64,000 bases of DNA from the NCBI RefSeq assembly GCF_900496995.4, contig NC_044009.1, positions 8,836,001 through 8,900,000 on the forward strand, written 5' to 3'. The DNA is from Aquila chrysaetos chrysaetos. Taxonomy: Eukaryota; Chordata; Aves; Accipitriformes; Accipitridae. A program made the position numbers and the translations under genes. Shown here piece after piece: positions 22,683-34,600 of the stretch. Under the pieces are notes generated by a model. The model did not search any database, was not told where the DNA came from, and saw only the letters and a list, made by a program, of their open reading frames with translations. The stretch's first letter is position 1. Each line of letters opens with the position of its first letter.

Positions 22683-24527
22683 AGCAATGAAACGGAAATG
22701 TGGTAAGTCTCAGTCTTCACAGGCACCCAGTGCAACTGAACTCTGGGCTGCTCTGTTCCTTGCTTTTTTCCTGACTTATTTTCACTTTCATTTGAGTCTG
22801 CAGAGAGCTGACTCAGCTCAGTGAAACACCAGAAAATGCTTCTCTAATAATGTTAGTTTTTTGCCAGCTCAACTCCCTGAACTGACTTCCGTCTGAGCTA
22901 TACAAACACCAAAGGCAGTGCTAGAGGGATAAGATTTTGCAGCTGCAATCAGGGGGAAGATGGGGTTGTGGGAGCTCTGCCTTGGATGGGGTTAGGCTAC
23001 CTTGAAGCCTCAGCTTTAGAAACCAGTGGATGAAAGGGAACTGCAGCAGGAATCCAGCTGGTATTACCCCGGCAGTCTGGGGGTGGGGGGCTTCACTTTG
23101 ACCTGCAGGTTGGTGAACTCTCCTATTGCTACAGAAAGCAGAGTATCTGTGTGTGGGGCAGGCAGGGATCAAGAAAAGAGGAGGAAGAGAGGACTTGAGC
23201 CTCCTTGCACAGTACAGCTGCAGGACTGCCACCACTGAAGGGCCAAGGAATTAACATTACATAGTCTTAACTCGAAAAAATACCACTGTCCTCATCTGAA
23301 GGGAGATGTTTCCAGCATTTACTATTATTCAGGCTTCATTTTGGTTAAACCAAAGGCTTGAGACAGAGCTCAGGCTAACGTACAGTATTCTGTTTCCATT
23401 TGTCCGCCCACTTCACCATAAAAAACACAAGCATTTAAACAAATCTGTCTAGATTTCAATGTGTCAGGCTGCAGCTTGTCAAAAATCTGCTGTATTAGCC
23501 TTTTGGTTGCTGATTTTTCAAATTTCAGCAGGCAAGCACTGACAAAAGCAAATCCCCACAATTTTTGACCTTCCCCATTAAATGATTTCCAAAGACATCT
23601 GGCATTAGCCACGAAGACACGTCCCTGCTTCCATAATAGTGTTTCAGATCTGCAGCGCTTCAGACTCTTGGGAGCTCCTCCTATTTGATGAAGTGACAAC
23701 AGGGAATGTAATCATTCTTCCATTTCCCTGGTACTCCTGGTGGCATTTATAGTCTTTTGAAGATGGGGACAACCTTGTTAATGGGCTTTCTTGCAGATGG
23801 GCAGACAGGTGCTGATGGGTTGGGTCCCCTTAGGGTTGTCCTCAAGCCCAGAGTTGATCATTTCAATTTGGAATACATGATCTCTGGCCAACATCCAACT
23901 TGGGACTGGAAACTTTTCATTTCTAGGTACGAGGCTGGTGCCATTTTGCTTACTTCCCAGCCAGGTCTTAGGAACTGCTTTTCTGCACCCTGCTGCCGCT
24001 TGGCTGCCTGTAGACAAGAGCGGCATTTGTCTTGCCCAGCTTCAGACAGCTAAATCATTTACTTGTCAAGATCCTTTAAAATCAGCCAGGAGAAACAGGC
24101 ACTGTTGGTTTTAAGTTCAGAGTTAGATACAGATGCCTGGCATGGAGACCCAGGACGACTCCTGAGTTCTCTAGCTCAGGGTTGACATGAACTAGTGCAT
24201 ACAGCAAGTAGCACTCACTTGAAAATCACTGTAGCGGCCCCCGGTGTCACTGCACAGTCTTGCTGTTGTAGGATGAGTTGGGAATGGCTGTCCAGCATTT
24301 TGGACCTGTTTCTTCTTCGTTTCAGTGTTCCTTCACCAGTGTTTAGGCCTGTGCTGGCTCCATGCAGTTCCAACTCCAGCCAGTTCCCCCACTGCCCCAG
24401 TCCTCTCTGCAGGCCAGATCCACGCTCTTGACATTCTCCTGAAATTATTTAATAATTGGCATCTTTTTTTTTTTTTTTTTTTTTTTTTACATTTTGAAAT
24501 GTAAATAAAGAATTTTGTTAAATATGT
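22683..24527 (+). other. PPIH: PPIH 3'UTR with probable terminal UTR exon
   Basis: Twenty bases after the stop codon there is a consensus donor (TG|GTAAGT at 22703). The first good polyadenylation signal downstream, AATAAA at 24504-24509 after a long T tract, is preceded by an acceptor TTCGTTTCAG ending at 24325. The likely last exon is therefore noncoding, about 24,326-24,525. The intron between shows nothing recognisable. Assignment is by splice signals only. Confidence 0.5.
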
Positions 24528-27500
24528 GTGCAGTGCACATCAGTTAACATGCTTGGGAACAGATTCTTCTTCAGGTGAGAAGGGCTATAGCATCTCCAGC
24601 AATGTGCATTATCCCTAGCTGGTTCAGTAGGGAACCTTTGCTGTGCATGGTATTGAGGGGCACTGCTGCTGGGCATTTGCAAAATGGGAAAGAAGGGGTG
24701 AAAGGAGCATGGCAGAGCATGGCAGTGCCGTGCTACACCAGCTCCTTTACTTGGCAGGTAAATAAGGCTGCCTGGCAGAGAGGTTCCTGTCATCTTGGGA
24801 ATCTCCAGAACCTTTCTATGTGCAGCCTTACTGAAGCACAAGAAATTGGTATGGCACAGACTTCCATCGGCATGAGTTTGCTGGGCTCTGAGGTGAGTTG
24901 TGTTGTAAAGAAATGTTTGTAAAACCTCCCCTGGCACATAACAGCACTAGGTCATCAGGTTGTTACGTGCCATGGGTGTTACAGGAATTTACCAGAGTGC
25001 TACAAGGGTGTTGCAGCAGGGCTTTGGGCTAGGAAGCAGAGAATGATTATGCTGTAGGAGGAGAAATGGGGGCTCCTTATCCTGCGTGGTTACAAAGAGT
25101 GCAGCTGAGGCTGCAGGTTGGTGGAAAAACTGACTTTTTTCTCCCAGAAGCAGGTTGCAAGCTCACCTACCTGCTGGGGGACAAGAAAGCACCCCTCATG
25201 GGGGCTGGGCTACAGTGTGAGTTTTCTCATCCAGCAGATTAAATGTAAAGGAGTTGGGACAAAGTCTGTTCTGTCACGTGCAGGCATTTCATCCCATCCA
25301 GATACGTCCCATCACTCCTTGGGCAGCAGGAGTGTATTGGGTGGGGCTGTCTCTGGGAGGTGCAGTCCGTGCACTTGGCTTTTGTGTTAACCAGTGCTAG
25401 ATACCAAGCACTGACGTATTGGAGGACAGATCCTGCAGGCGTGCTTTGGTGTGCTTTTTTATCTCGTGGCTGTTTAAAGTCCTTGAAGAAGGCTCTGGCT
25501 GTCATGATTTCCAGGTCTTCATTCCTGGGATTGCACAGCTGCTGAGGACACTCGTGCTCACTTCTCTCCAGCCCGAGGCATCTCACTTTCTTGTACCTGC
25601 AGAATGTCAGGTGATGAAAGAAACACAAAGGACACCGTCCCTTTCCTCTCCAGCCCCAAAAAAGACTTTGCAGAGGGCTTTCTCCTGTGAGATGAGGGTT
25701 GAAAATTCCCAATAGGGAGGAGAAAACCGGAGCTGGGTGACAGCTGTGAGATAAAGGCGACCAAAAAGAAACTCAGCTGCTGGTCCTGCTCAGGGAATGT
25801 GTCCAGATGGCCCTTCCCTACGGGGTTTAGGCAGGAACTTAGCTCCAGGCGGCTCAGGGGAGCTGTGGCTGCCAGCTGCAGTGCTGAGGTTTGCAGTTCT
25901 GGCTGTGGGTACCCAAATTCACCATAGTTTTTCACCAGGGAAACCAGCTTATTTCTGGGTCCAGGCTCAGCAGCACTTTCTTGGCCTGATCTATTTATGT
26001 CAGTGCAATCAGCTAGTCTGACTTCCCGCGTAGCAGGGGTCACAGAGCTTCCCCAAATTAATTAACAGCAGCAAATCCATTACAACCTCTTTGAAAGTTG
26101 TTCCAATGGCTAACTATAACCTGTTACGTTTCTCTTTGATGCTGACAGAGTTCCAGCTTATGTATCTTGCTGTTCCTTATCTGCAGGCTGAAAGTTTTCT
26201 CAAACACCACATTTTTGGGTTTAATTCCCACATGATGAAGTCCCCTTTCAGTTATGTTGTATGTAGCAAGTCCTGGAATCTCCTGCTGTAGAGCAGATGA
26301 TGGATCTTCTCTCTCTCTGAGCTCCAGTGTCTTCCTCCAACTGTGGATGCTGCAACTGAAGACAGTGTTTCTGATTGCCTTTTGATTCATCTGAGGATCA
26401 GATTAGCCTCTGGAGACAGTGTTTCTGATTGCCTTTTGATTCATCTGAGGATCAGATTAGCCTCTGGGCCCTGCAGGGTTGCTCCCCCAAAAGACATTGT
26501 TAGCTGTTGGGTGGCCCATGTTTTCTTCTGTAGGTGCATGGCCCTGACATCCTCACAGGCTTCAGCACTGAGATTTGAAGTTTTCTCCCCAATTTTCTCC
26601 CGCTAAGGTCTCTTGCATGGTGGATTCCCTATTCACCATTACATTTTAAGACTTTATTTTTCAATGGACTTACTGAGCATCATCCCATTTTGATATCATT
26701 CTGGTTTCAAGGTCACAATCTGGATGCAGATCCCTTGCAGGCTTGTATTATTGTTTTAAAGCTCTCTCCTTTGTTAGCGGAGTTGGAGATCTCATGGAAA
26801 AGATACCAAGACAGCTTGACAAGAGCTAGGTCCGTAACCCCACATTGGTTGTTGTGGTGGATTGACCTTGGCCCCCTCTGAGCCCCTCACCTGGCCATGG
26901 TGTGATGTGGGAAACTGGGTCCCTGGCTTCTATTTTTTCACACTAGGATGGGGGAACTGACAGTATCTTGTGGGTGATGCTGTAAGGGCTGATCCCAAGG
27001 GGATACACGTTGGTCACAAAGGTGGAGTGATGGGTCAGCTCCCAGAGACTTTCTTGGTGGCTGCTGGTGACCTTTTCTGTGGGAGAAATCACATAGCCAA
27101 GGGCAGGGCTATGAATCTGTAGGCCAACAACCACATTTTTCAAGTGTCCAAGGAAAATAACTTGGTGGACTAGAACACTGGATTTCCCCTGGACCTTCCC
27201 TCTGGGGAATCCGGCAGAGATCCTGGATCTCTGTGAGCTGCTGTAAGGTGAAGATCATGGGGATGGAGGTGAAGAGGAGGTGAAGGGTGGTCATTAGAGA
27301 AGGGCTCCAACCCAGCAGCGATGCTTTCCTGACTGCCTGGGAAGGAGGGAGTGGGGAGGAGGGCTCGGGGTGAGGGGAGCTGCCCCACAACCTCTCCCCA
27401 TCCCTCTGGCAGAGACGCTCCCCCGGGAAGGGAAGGGTAGGATGCTTAGGAAAAGGCTAATTAAGACTTTCAGGAGACCTCTGACCCGGGGCTGCGGCCT

Positions 27501-27589
27501 GGCTCTCCAATGGCTCAATTAGGAGGCGTTTATCTTAACTACCCAGGCAGGTGCAATCAAAGGAGCTCCGTGGGGAGCGAGGCAGAGGG
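24528..27589. other. PPIH-YBX1 intergenic region
   Basis: Contains the 54-bp tandem duplication (26,361-26,468) and several long open frames on the minus strand (for example 25,239-25,712 and 25,558-26,043) with no recognised homology. A short minus-strand segment at 26,124-26,390 weakly resembles a protein-kinase catalytic loop. No RNA gene was seen. Confidence 0.4.
26361..26468. repeat. Exact 54-bp tandem duplication
   Basis: The unit beginning 'gacagtgtttctgattgcct' at 26361 is repeated identically from 26415. The perfect identity of two 54-bp copies points to a very recent duplication, or an assembly duplication. Confidence 0.9.
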
Positions 27590-28627
27590 GAGCAGAGCCA
27601 CAGCCGTGCCTCCCCCGCGCCGAGGGGCTCGGGCAGCCCCCCCCCCCCCCCCCAAACCAGGGCCCGCATCTCTGCGGGGGAAGCCCGGACCCCTTTCTCC
27701 TCTTCGCCGGGAGGGCTGGCGCAGGGCTCAGGACCCTCTGGCTGCTCCCCGAGGCGGGGTCAGAGCTGGGGGCGGGGGTCAGAGGAGAGACCCCCCTCCC
27801 AGTCGGTTACGGCAGCACGCTGGTTCTCGGGAGGTCCATTGCGATGCTTTAGCCGCCCGGAATGATGCTGTTTTAAGCAGCTGCGCTATGTCTCCAGATC
27901 CGTCAGTTCCCACCGTTAATTAACGCTCCCGGGCTCCTTCCTTCTGGTCGTTATTTTTCTTAACGGGAGGCGCGGGCCCCGGGGGAGCGCCCGGGGCTGC
28001 ACCCGAGGGCGGGGGCCGCCCGCACCGTCGCGAGGGGAAACGCCGCCAAGCGAGACCCGGTAACGCCGGGGTGACGGGGATGGGGAGGAACCGGGGGTCG
28101 CAGTGCTCCGTGGGCGGGAGGGGACGGAGCGACCCCGGGCGCCGCCGCCGCCGCCACATGGTCGCGCGCACTTCCCCGCTCGGGCCCGTTGGGGGCGGGA
28201 GCGGCGACGGAGGCCAATCAGAGCGCGGAGGTGGGGACTCCGGGTAGGCCGGTAAGAAAAGAGAGCCTGGCAGCCGCGGCCGGAGCAGCCAGTGGGCGCG
28301 CGCTCCTGAGGAAAGGCAGGTGCCGCCGCCAGTAGGCGTTCGGCGAGGGGCGGTGGCCGGGAAGGAGGGAGCCAATGGGCTGGCTGGTCGCTTAACGGGC
28401 GGGCCGAGCGGCGAATAGCGTGGCGCGCGGGCGGGGCGCGCGGGGTGGCTAGCCGGTGCGGGCCGCCATTGTGGCCAGTTCGATCGGTATCGGGAGCGGA
28501 GAGCGGAGCTCAGCGAGCCCGGAGCAGGGAGCAGCCCCCCCCACGGCCGGCCTCAGTCACCATCACACCGCGGGAGGCGGCGCAAACAGCCAGTCACCAC
28601 CACCGTCCGCACCGAACAGCCGCCGCC
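27590..28627 (+). promoter_or_regulatory. YBX1: YBX1 CpG-island promoter with CCAAT boxes
   Basis: Dense CpG from about 27,590 through exon 1 to about 29,420. Two forward CCAAT boxes lie at 28214-28218 (in GGCCAATCAGA) and 28372-28376 (in AGCCAATGGG), with GC boxes between and after. No TATA box is near. A C homopolymer lies at about 27,637-27,653. CCAAT/inverted-CCAAT is the Y-box, the DNA motif for which YBX1 is named. Confidence 0.65.
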
Positions 28628-31600
28628 ATGAGCAGCGAGGCCGAGACCCAGCCGCCCGCCGCCCCCGTCCCCGCGGCGGCCCCCGCCGCCCCCGCCGACT
28701 CCAAGCCTAACGGCGGGACCGGGAACGGGGGCAGCGGCCTGGCCTCGGCGGCGCCTCCCGCCGGCGGGGACAAGAAGGTCATCGGTGAGGGGACGGGGCG
28801 GGGGGGGTGTGGGGGTCGGCGGCGGTTGGGAGGCCTCGGCGGCGGCGGCGCGCGCGAAGCCCCGCTCCCCCCCCCCCCCCCCCCCCCGCCATCGCTGAGG
28901 GGCGGCGCGAGCTCCCCCTTCGCTGAGGGGCGGCGCGCGCGCCCCCTCGCTCGTGCCCGCGGCGGCCGTTGGGCGCCCTCCTCCTCCTCCTCCTCCCCCC
29001 CACCCCACCCCTCCCGCGCGCGCCGCCGGGCCCCGCGTGTCGGCGGGTGGGGGCGGGGCGGCTCAAAATGTCCGCCACGCGGGGCCTTTGTGTGCGCCGC
29101 CCCGCCACGTGCCGCCCTGACGCCGCTGCCTCTCTCCTCTCCCCCCCCCCCCCCCCCCCGCCTCCTCTCCCTCTCTTCCCCCTTCCCTTCCCTCAGCAAC
29201 GAAGGTTTTGGGAACAGTGAAATGGTTCAACGTGAGGAACGGTTACGGCTTCATCAACAGGTGAGGGTCCGGGGGCGGCGGCGGATCCACATGCACACCC
29301 CCACACGCGCACCGGCACCGGGAGGAGAGAGGGCTCGGGGCGGGGGTGGCTTGTGCTCGGGCCTGGCAGGCGGCGGACCCGAGGCGAAGCACGCTTCTGG
29401 GAGCGGGGCGGGCTCTGTCACCTCCTGTCACCCTGCTTGGTGACGCTTGGCAGGAGAAACTTGTGATGTGTCCTGCCTCCATCCCAGGGTCTCTCACCCC
29501 TCGGTTTTTACTGGGTTGGCTTCTTAGTACTTTAATCTTAGCAAGCACCTTGCTCTCTCAGGGAATTTAATTTCATGGTGATATTTCTTACGTGGAAGTT
29601 GTTGGGTTTTTTTCGCAGTGGTTTGGGGGTTTTTCTTTTTTTGCTCTTAGGGGTCTAAAAGTCTGCGGGCTGTTAGCACGCGCACAAAACATTTGTTTAA
29701 ACTCCTGCGTGAAGTTCAGGCATATCAATGTAAGCAAAAATTGCTTTGAGCACTTGGTAGTTAAAAGCACGCTCTCTTGAGGAAACCCTAAATGTATAGC
29801 GAAATGAGCAAAATTCAGATTTCTTATATATTGCAAGACTGGGGTGTATAAAGGGGTCTCAAGAAACAAGTGCCTAGAAGGTTCTTTCAATGACAGTAGT
29901 TGATATTTAAAGAAAAACTTGAACACTTAAAGAGTTGTGTACATACTTCAAACAGGCCTGTCAGTGAAGCTATCCAGTAGTGGAGGAGTCTTGGAATTGC
30001 TCTGCAAACCAGTTCTGGAAAAATGGGGAATTCTGGTACCAGTCAGCTCTGGAGGGCCTCCCTGTGAGTTGTATTTTGCAGAGGCCATATTCCCTTAAAC
30101 ACCTAGTATTTCAAACCCACTGTTTCAGAATTTGGCAGAATATTTGGGAATGCCTTTTCAGGGAAGCAAGTGTAGATACTGGTGCTTTTATTGGGCCTTT
30201 TATTTAGGTTCCTTTTGAATACTGCGTTTTTTTTAACTCTGTGTTACCTTATGACCCAGTCTTAAGTGTCTGCCAAGCTCCCTAATGGGTTTTGCGTCTG
30301 CAGCTTTAAAAACTTGACTCTGAGTCTGCCCAGTTTGCACTCTTCATGTAGGATTTAATGTTAAATGTCAAGTAGTTGTTGGTGCTGCAAGCTTTAGCGT
30401 CTTTGGCTTTTGTAAACGCGTATAAAGTCATAGGCCACAAACCCTACCTCTAGGGAAGGCTTTTTTCCTGTTTCCGTCAGTAGTGGAAATGCTCAGTGAT
30501 GTGAGTCAAGCGAGGAAGCAACAGCAGCTAGTTAAGACATCCGAATGGCTTCCCCAGTCATTAATTTGGCAGCTGTTTAATCCCTGAGGTTGCCATTTTT
30601 AATGAGAAACCCAGTGTGATCTTGTGTTATCAAGAGATTAGAGCCGCAGCCTGAGAACTGAACTGGAGGACATTTCCTCAACTCTGGAATCTCTCTGGCT
30701 TGCTGCAAGGGAAACTTTGTGGGAGCTCCTGCCCTTGCTTGTCTTTGCTTCGGCTGGGTCTGCTTGCAGCTAAAATTAGCTTTGGAACTAAAAGTTAGCT
30801 TTGATGTAGGTGCACGTTAACTTCAGGTATTTCCTGTGTTCTTTTAACGCTAAACGTGGATTTCTGTTCTGAAATACTAGCTTGAATTCTGAGTATCTGT
30901 CAATTGTTTCTCACAGTTGTCAAAATAATAAATGGATGTGCAGGCCGCTGACTTGGTCCTCTTACCATAATTGGAGCTGCACATTGATATCTGGATTTGT
31001 ATTTAGTGCTCTGCTGGACTTAACAGTGGCGTTTTCTTAATCCGTCTGCTTGTCTGATTCCTTTTTTTTTTTTTTTTTTTATTGTTACAGATTAAAGATG
31101 TTGAGGGGAGAGTCATTTAGTGCAAAGATAAGCTAAATGGCATATCAGACCTTCAGAGTGGGGGTTTCTCTTGTATCATTTCAAGTTTTCTTTGAGAAAG
31201 TGATTGCTATTACTATTATACCATCCAAGTGGCAGCACACTTCCTGCTTCTAGATGTGCTTGCTGGAAAACGGTGTCATGAATCCTGTGGCACGCACTGG
31301 GCTTTAAAATTGACCAGTGTGTTTTTTAACTAACTGTGTAGACACCTTGAGCTCTATCTGTGTAACTGAGTCATTCATCGATCTAAACATCCAACGTCCT
31401 CTTAAATGGAAACTGTGTTTTCAAAGGGACTTTAAAAACAAGCATCTGGTGTGGTTGCCCAAAATCAAACTTGGGCAAGAGCGTAGAGCGTCCACACTTG
31501 CAGAGCACAGACGATGAGCACTTCCTACCACCGTTTTTTCAGTTGAGAGTGAAGGAAGGTGCGAAGTGCTTTTACTGAAAACCTGTTACTGGGCTCTTCT

Positions 31601-34600
31601 GAAGGATTTCAGCTTTTGGAGCATCTGGTAAGAGATTGCAAAGAAGAAAGTATTTAGGCTCAGGCTTTGCAAGGGCTTCTGGGTGCTGCATCATGGGGCC
31701 TTGGAGATAAGCTGCCTCATGATGTTCAGGCTGGCTCTGCTTTCTTGCCTTCTGACTACCTTTTTCCAGTAACCTTTGAGGCTTATAGGCATCAATTCCA
31801 TGAGGAAACAAGGTGACTTATTTTTACTGGTGCTTTCTGACAGAATAGCCATAGCTTGGATTGAGTTTTTGGAAAAGTCTTAATTGTTATTGTCTCATTT
31901 TGAAGCCACTGGTGAGGAACGCTTGGCTTTGTCTTCAAAAAAAAAATTTTAAAAAATTTCTGTATTCTGTTACCCATACCTGTAAGCTCTCCAGCTCTGA
32001 GCACATTTTCACACAAGCTTGCTTTGCAATGTCTTTAACCAGTCATTCTAGGAAGGAAAAGCCACTTAGCTATTGATTCAAACCGTTCCAAAGACTAATG
32101 AAACTAATACCGCAGCAAGGTTCAGTTGGTACCCTGCGAGCTGGGTGTGTGGCTATAAGTTTGTTGCGAGTGGTAGAAATGGCACATACAGCTCTCAAAC
32201 CGGTGTGGAGGCTGTTTCGGCTATACCTCTTAATTGCAGAACAGAAACTTTTTGACTTAAGTTGGTACCATATTGTGGTTGTCTGGCCTCAGTGTGGCAG
32301 TTGTGGAAGCTGCATCATGATCATGCTGAAGGATGCTTTTGGATCCTTGTAGGTACAGACTTGAGCTGTTTTCTGTTTCTTGTGAGGGGAGAAACCCAAG
32401 CTCTTCCCTCTCTGTGCTCACAAATGCAGCTTGACTAACCCTGTTGCCTTCAGTGTCAGCTAGTGTTGTTGCTCCTTAAATGAAGGAAACATCAAGGCTG
32501 AGAGGATGTAACTCTGGAGAGATCACGCACGGCTCAAGTGGTGATATCATAGCCTGTCTCAGAGATTGCAATAGCCAATCTCCCGCGCAGAGCACTACCA
32601 GAAATGACTGACTGGTCACTGTCAGGTGTTTTTCTTCAAACATCTCCATCGGTGGGATGTGAAGGGTAGAGGGGTGTGCAGGAGGGAGGAAGAATGCTTT
32701 CACATGTGACTTACTGGATGGACTTCAGCCTGTGCTGTGAACCTTGCATAGGCTGCCTGACAATCTCTTCACTTTGAGCAGTAAGCTAGTACGGGACTAG
32801 GTGAGAGCAGGTTGAGGAGCAAAGCTAGTTGTCTTGACAGATCCATGTTTTGTCCCCACCCCAAACAACTGAATGTTTAATGTACTGTGCATTTCATACA
32901 TGAATTTCAATTTCCGGTTGTCTTGCAGGAATGACACCAAGGAAGATGTGTTTGTCCATCAGGTAAGACTTCCTTGAAACAGAAAGGTGTTACCTCTCGG
33001 TAACTTGCTATGCGTGACCCGTGTAAGTAGGCTTGAAGTTGCGAAAGAGCCTCATGTTTTCCAAGAACTGTTACTTGAACACAACCAACTGTTTCTCACT
33101 ATTGGATTGCAAGTAGAGCCTGCTGGCTCTGGGGGTTTTGCATATCCACGTACATCCATCGTGAGGACATGAGATACGTGGGGTTGAGCAGGCTGATACT
33201 GTATAGTGATGAAAATTGCACTGTCTGCAGGTATGCTCTGTTGGCTTGGGAATAACTGTTTGAAGTCCAGTCAAGTTGCCTTGTGGATTCATATAGTTGT
33301 TAAGTAAGCATATGGAAATAAAGTTAAATGAAAAGCTTGCAGCAGGGAGAGAAATTAATTGGGCTGTAATAGGGATGAAGTGCCAGTGAAGATTTTTGGT
33401 TTTAGGCAAAACTTTTATAGAATTTAATGCTCCAGGTTTTCAGTGAAAGTCTGCAAACATTTTAATAGGCATTTTTTCAATTTAACAGATACATACACTT
33501 AGATATAACGTATGGTGAGCCTGTAAACCTCTGGAAACTAGACCAACTCTGTTTCATGGAGCAGGTTGGCCTTAGTTTAGTCCTTTGTCTGCCTCATAAG
33601 GCTGCGACCAGCAATGTACTTTTTACCCTTTCTGTCTCAGGATCTCTCGTTGTGAAGCAGCCCACAAAGAGTTCTTAGTGGAGCGTGGTTTACTTCTGGC
33701 ATTTAGGAGTCTATGGATTGTTCTTTTGTTTCGAGTTAGGGATATACTGCTGATGTTGTAAACAGGAAGGGAGGAAAAAATTAACTCCTGGAAAGTGTTT
33801 TGACTTGAGTTTGATTTGCCAGCTCTCACCTTTTTGCTTGTGCTGTGTCTGAGTTACCTGCTGTTAAGATGTAGAGGCATTTGTTTATAAAAGGTTATTC
33901 TGTAATGGGCAGTGGAGAAGGGCCAAGCGACTCTGCTGTGTTTCTGTGTACTGAGGCAGGAATATATACCCTGAAGGGGAAAGCATTCAGACTTTATTAC
34001 TCGATTTGCAAGTAGGGTAACCTGCAAGTGACCTTGACTGACAAGTCAGATTTCACAACTTGTCATGTAACTACTGTCTTAGGTTTCTAAAACCACAGTT
34101 TGGCAGTGATTTGTTTTAATGTAATCATTTTCATGATAAAACAGTTTTAGGGGTCTAATCTGAAAGAAATTGACTTGTTTGGGGAGTTACAGCTGTGTAT
34201 GGTTTTTCCCATCCCTGTTATCAAGCTTGGGTCTCCTAAAGAGCTGTTAGACTCAGCTACTGTTGTAATAAGGCTTCCCGTCTTTCCCTAAAGTCACGGC
34301 TTTATAGGCTGAGACTTGTGGGCATGTTTTTCCATAGACTTTGTTTTGTTTAGGGAAAAAAAATCTAGTCAAATTCTGTTGCTGGTGTTTTTTTGTGAAG
34401 TTGTTACACTTGTATTACTGTTCAGTTAAAGTGTTTGATAAGCAGAATGTGGCTGAGAGCAGTGCATATTGAGTATTAACTCATCTGTCAAAAATGTAAT
34501 CCACTGCTGAATAGCACAGAAAATTCAGTGTTTTCTAGTAATGTCATTTACCATGCAGATACTGATACAAAGGCTTGTCTGGTGCTGACACCTTGGAAGG

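Noticed and set aside
23370-23699. 109-aa minus-strand frame in the putative PPIH UTR intron
   Set aside because: Fairly protein-like but unrecognised, with no splice partners or context; could be chance.
25239-26043. Two minus-strand frames of about 160 aa
   Set aside because: No recognised homology, no splice logic, ordinary composition for noncoding sequence; too weak to call a gene.
28445-29443. 332-aa plus-strand open frame over YBX1 exon 1
   Set aside because: It runs through the exon 1 donor and a CpG-rich intron; the real protein leaves this frame at 28784 and continues in exon 2.
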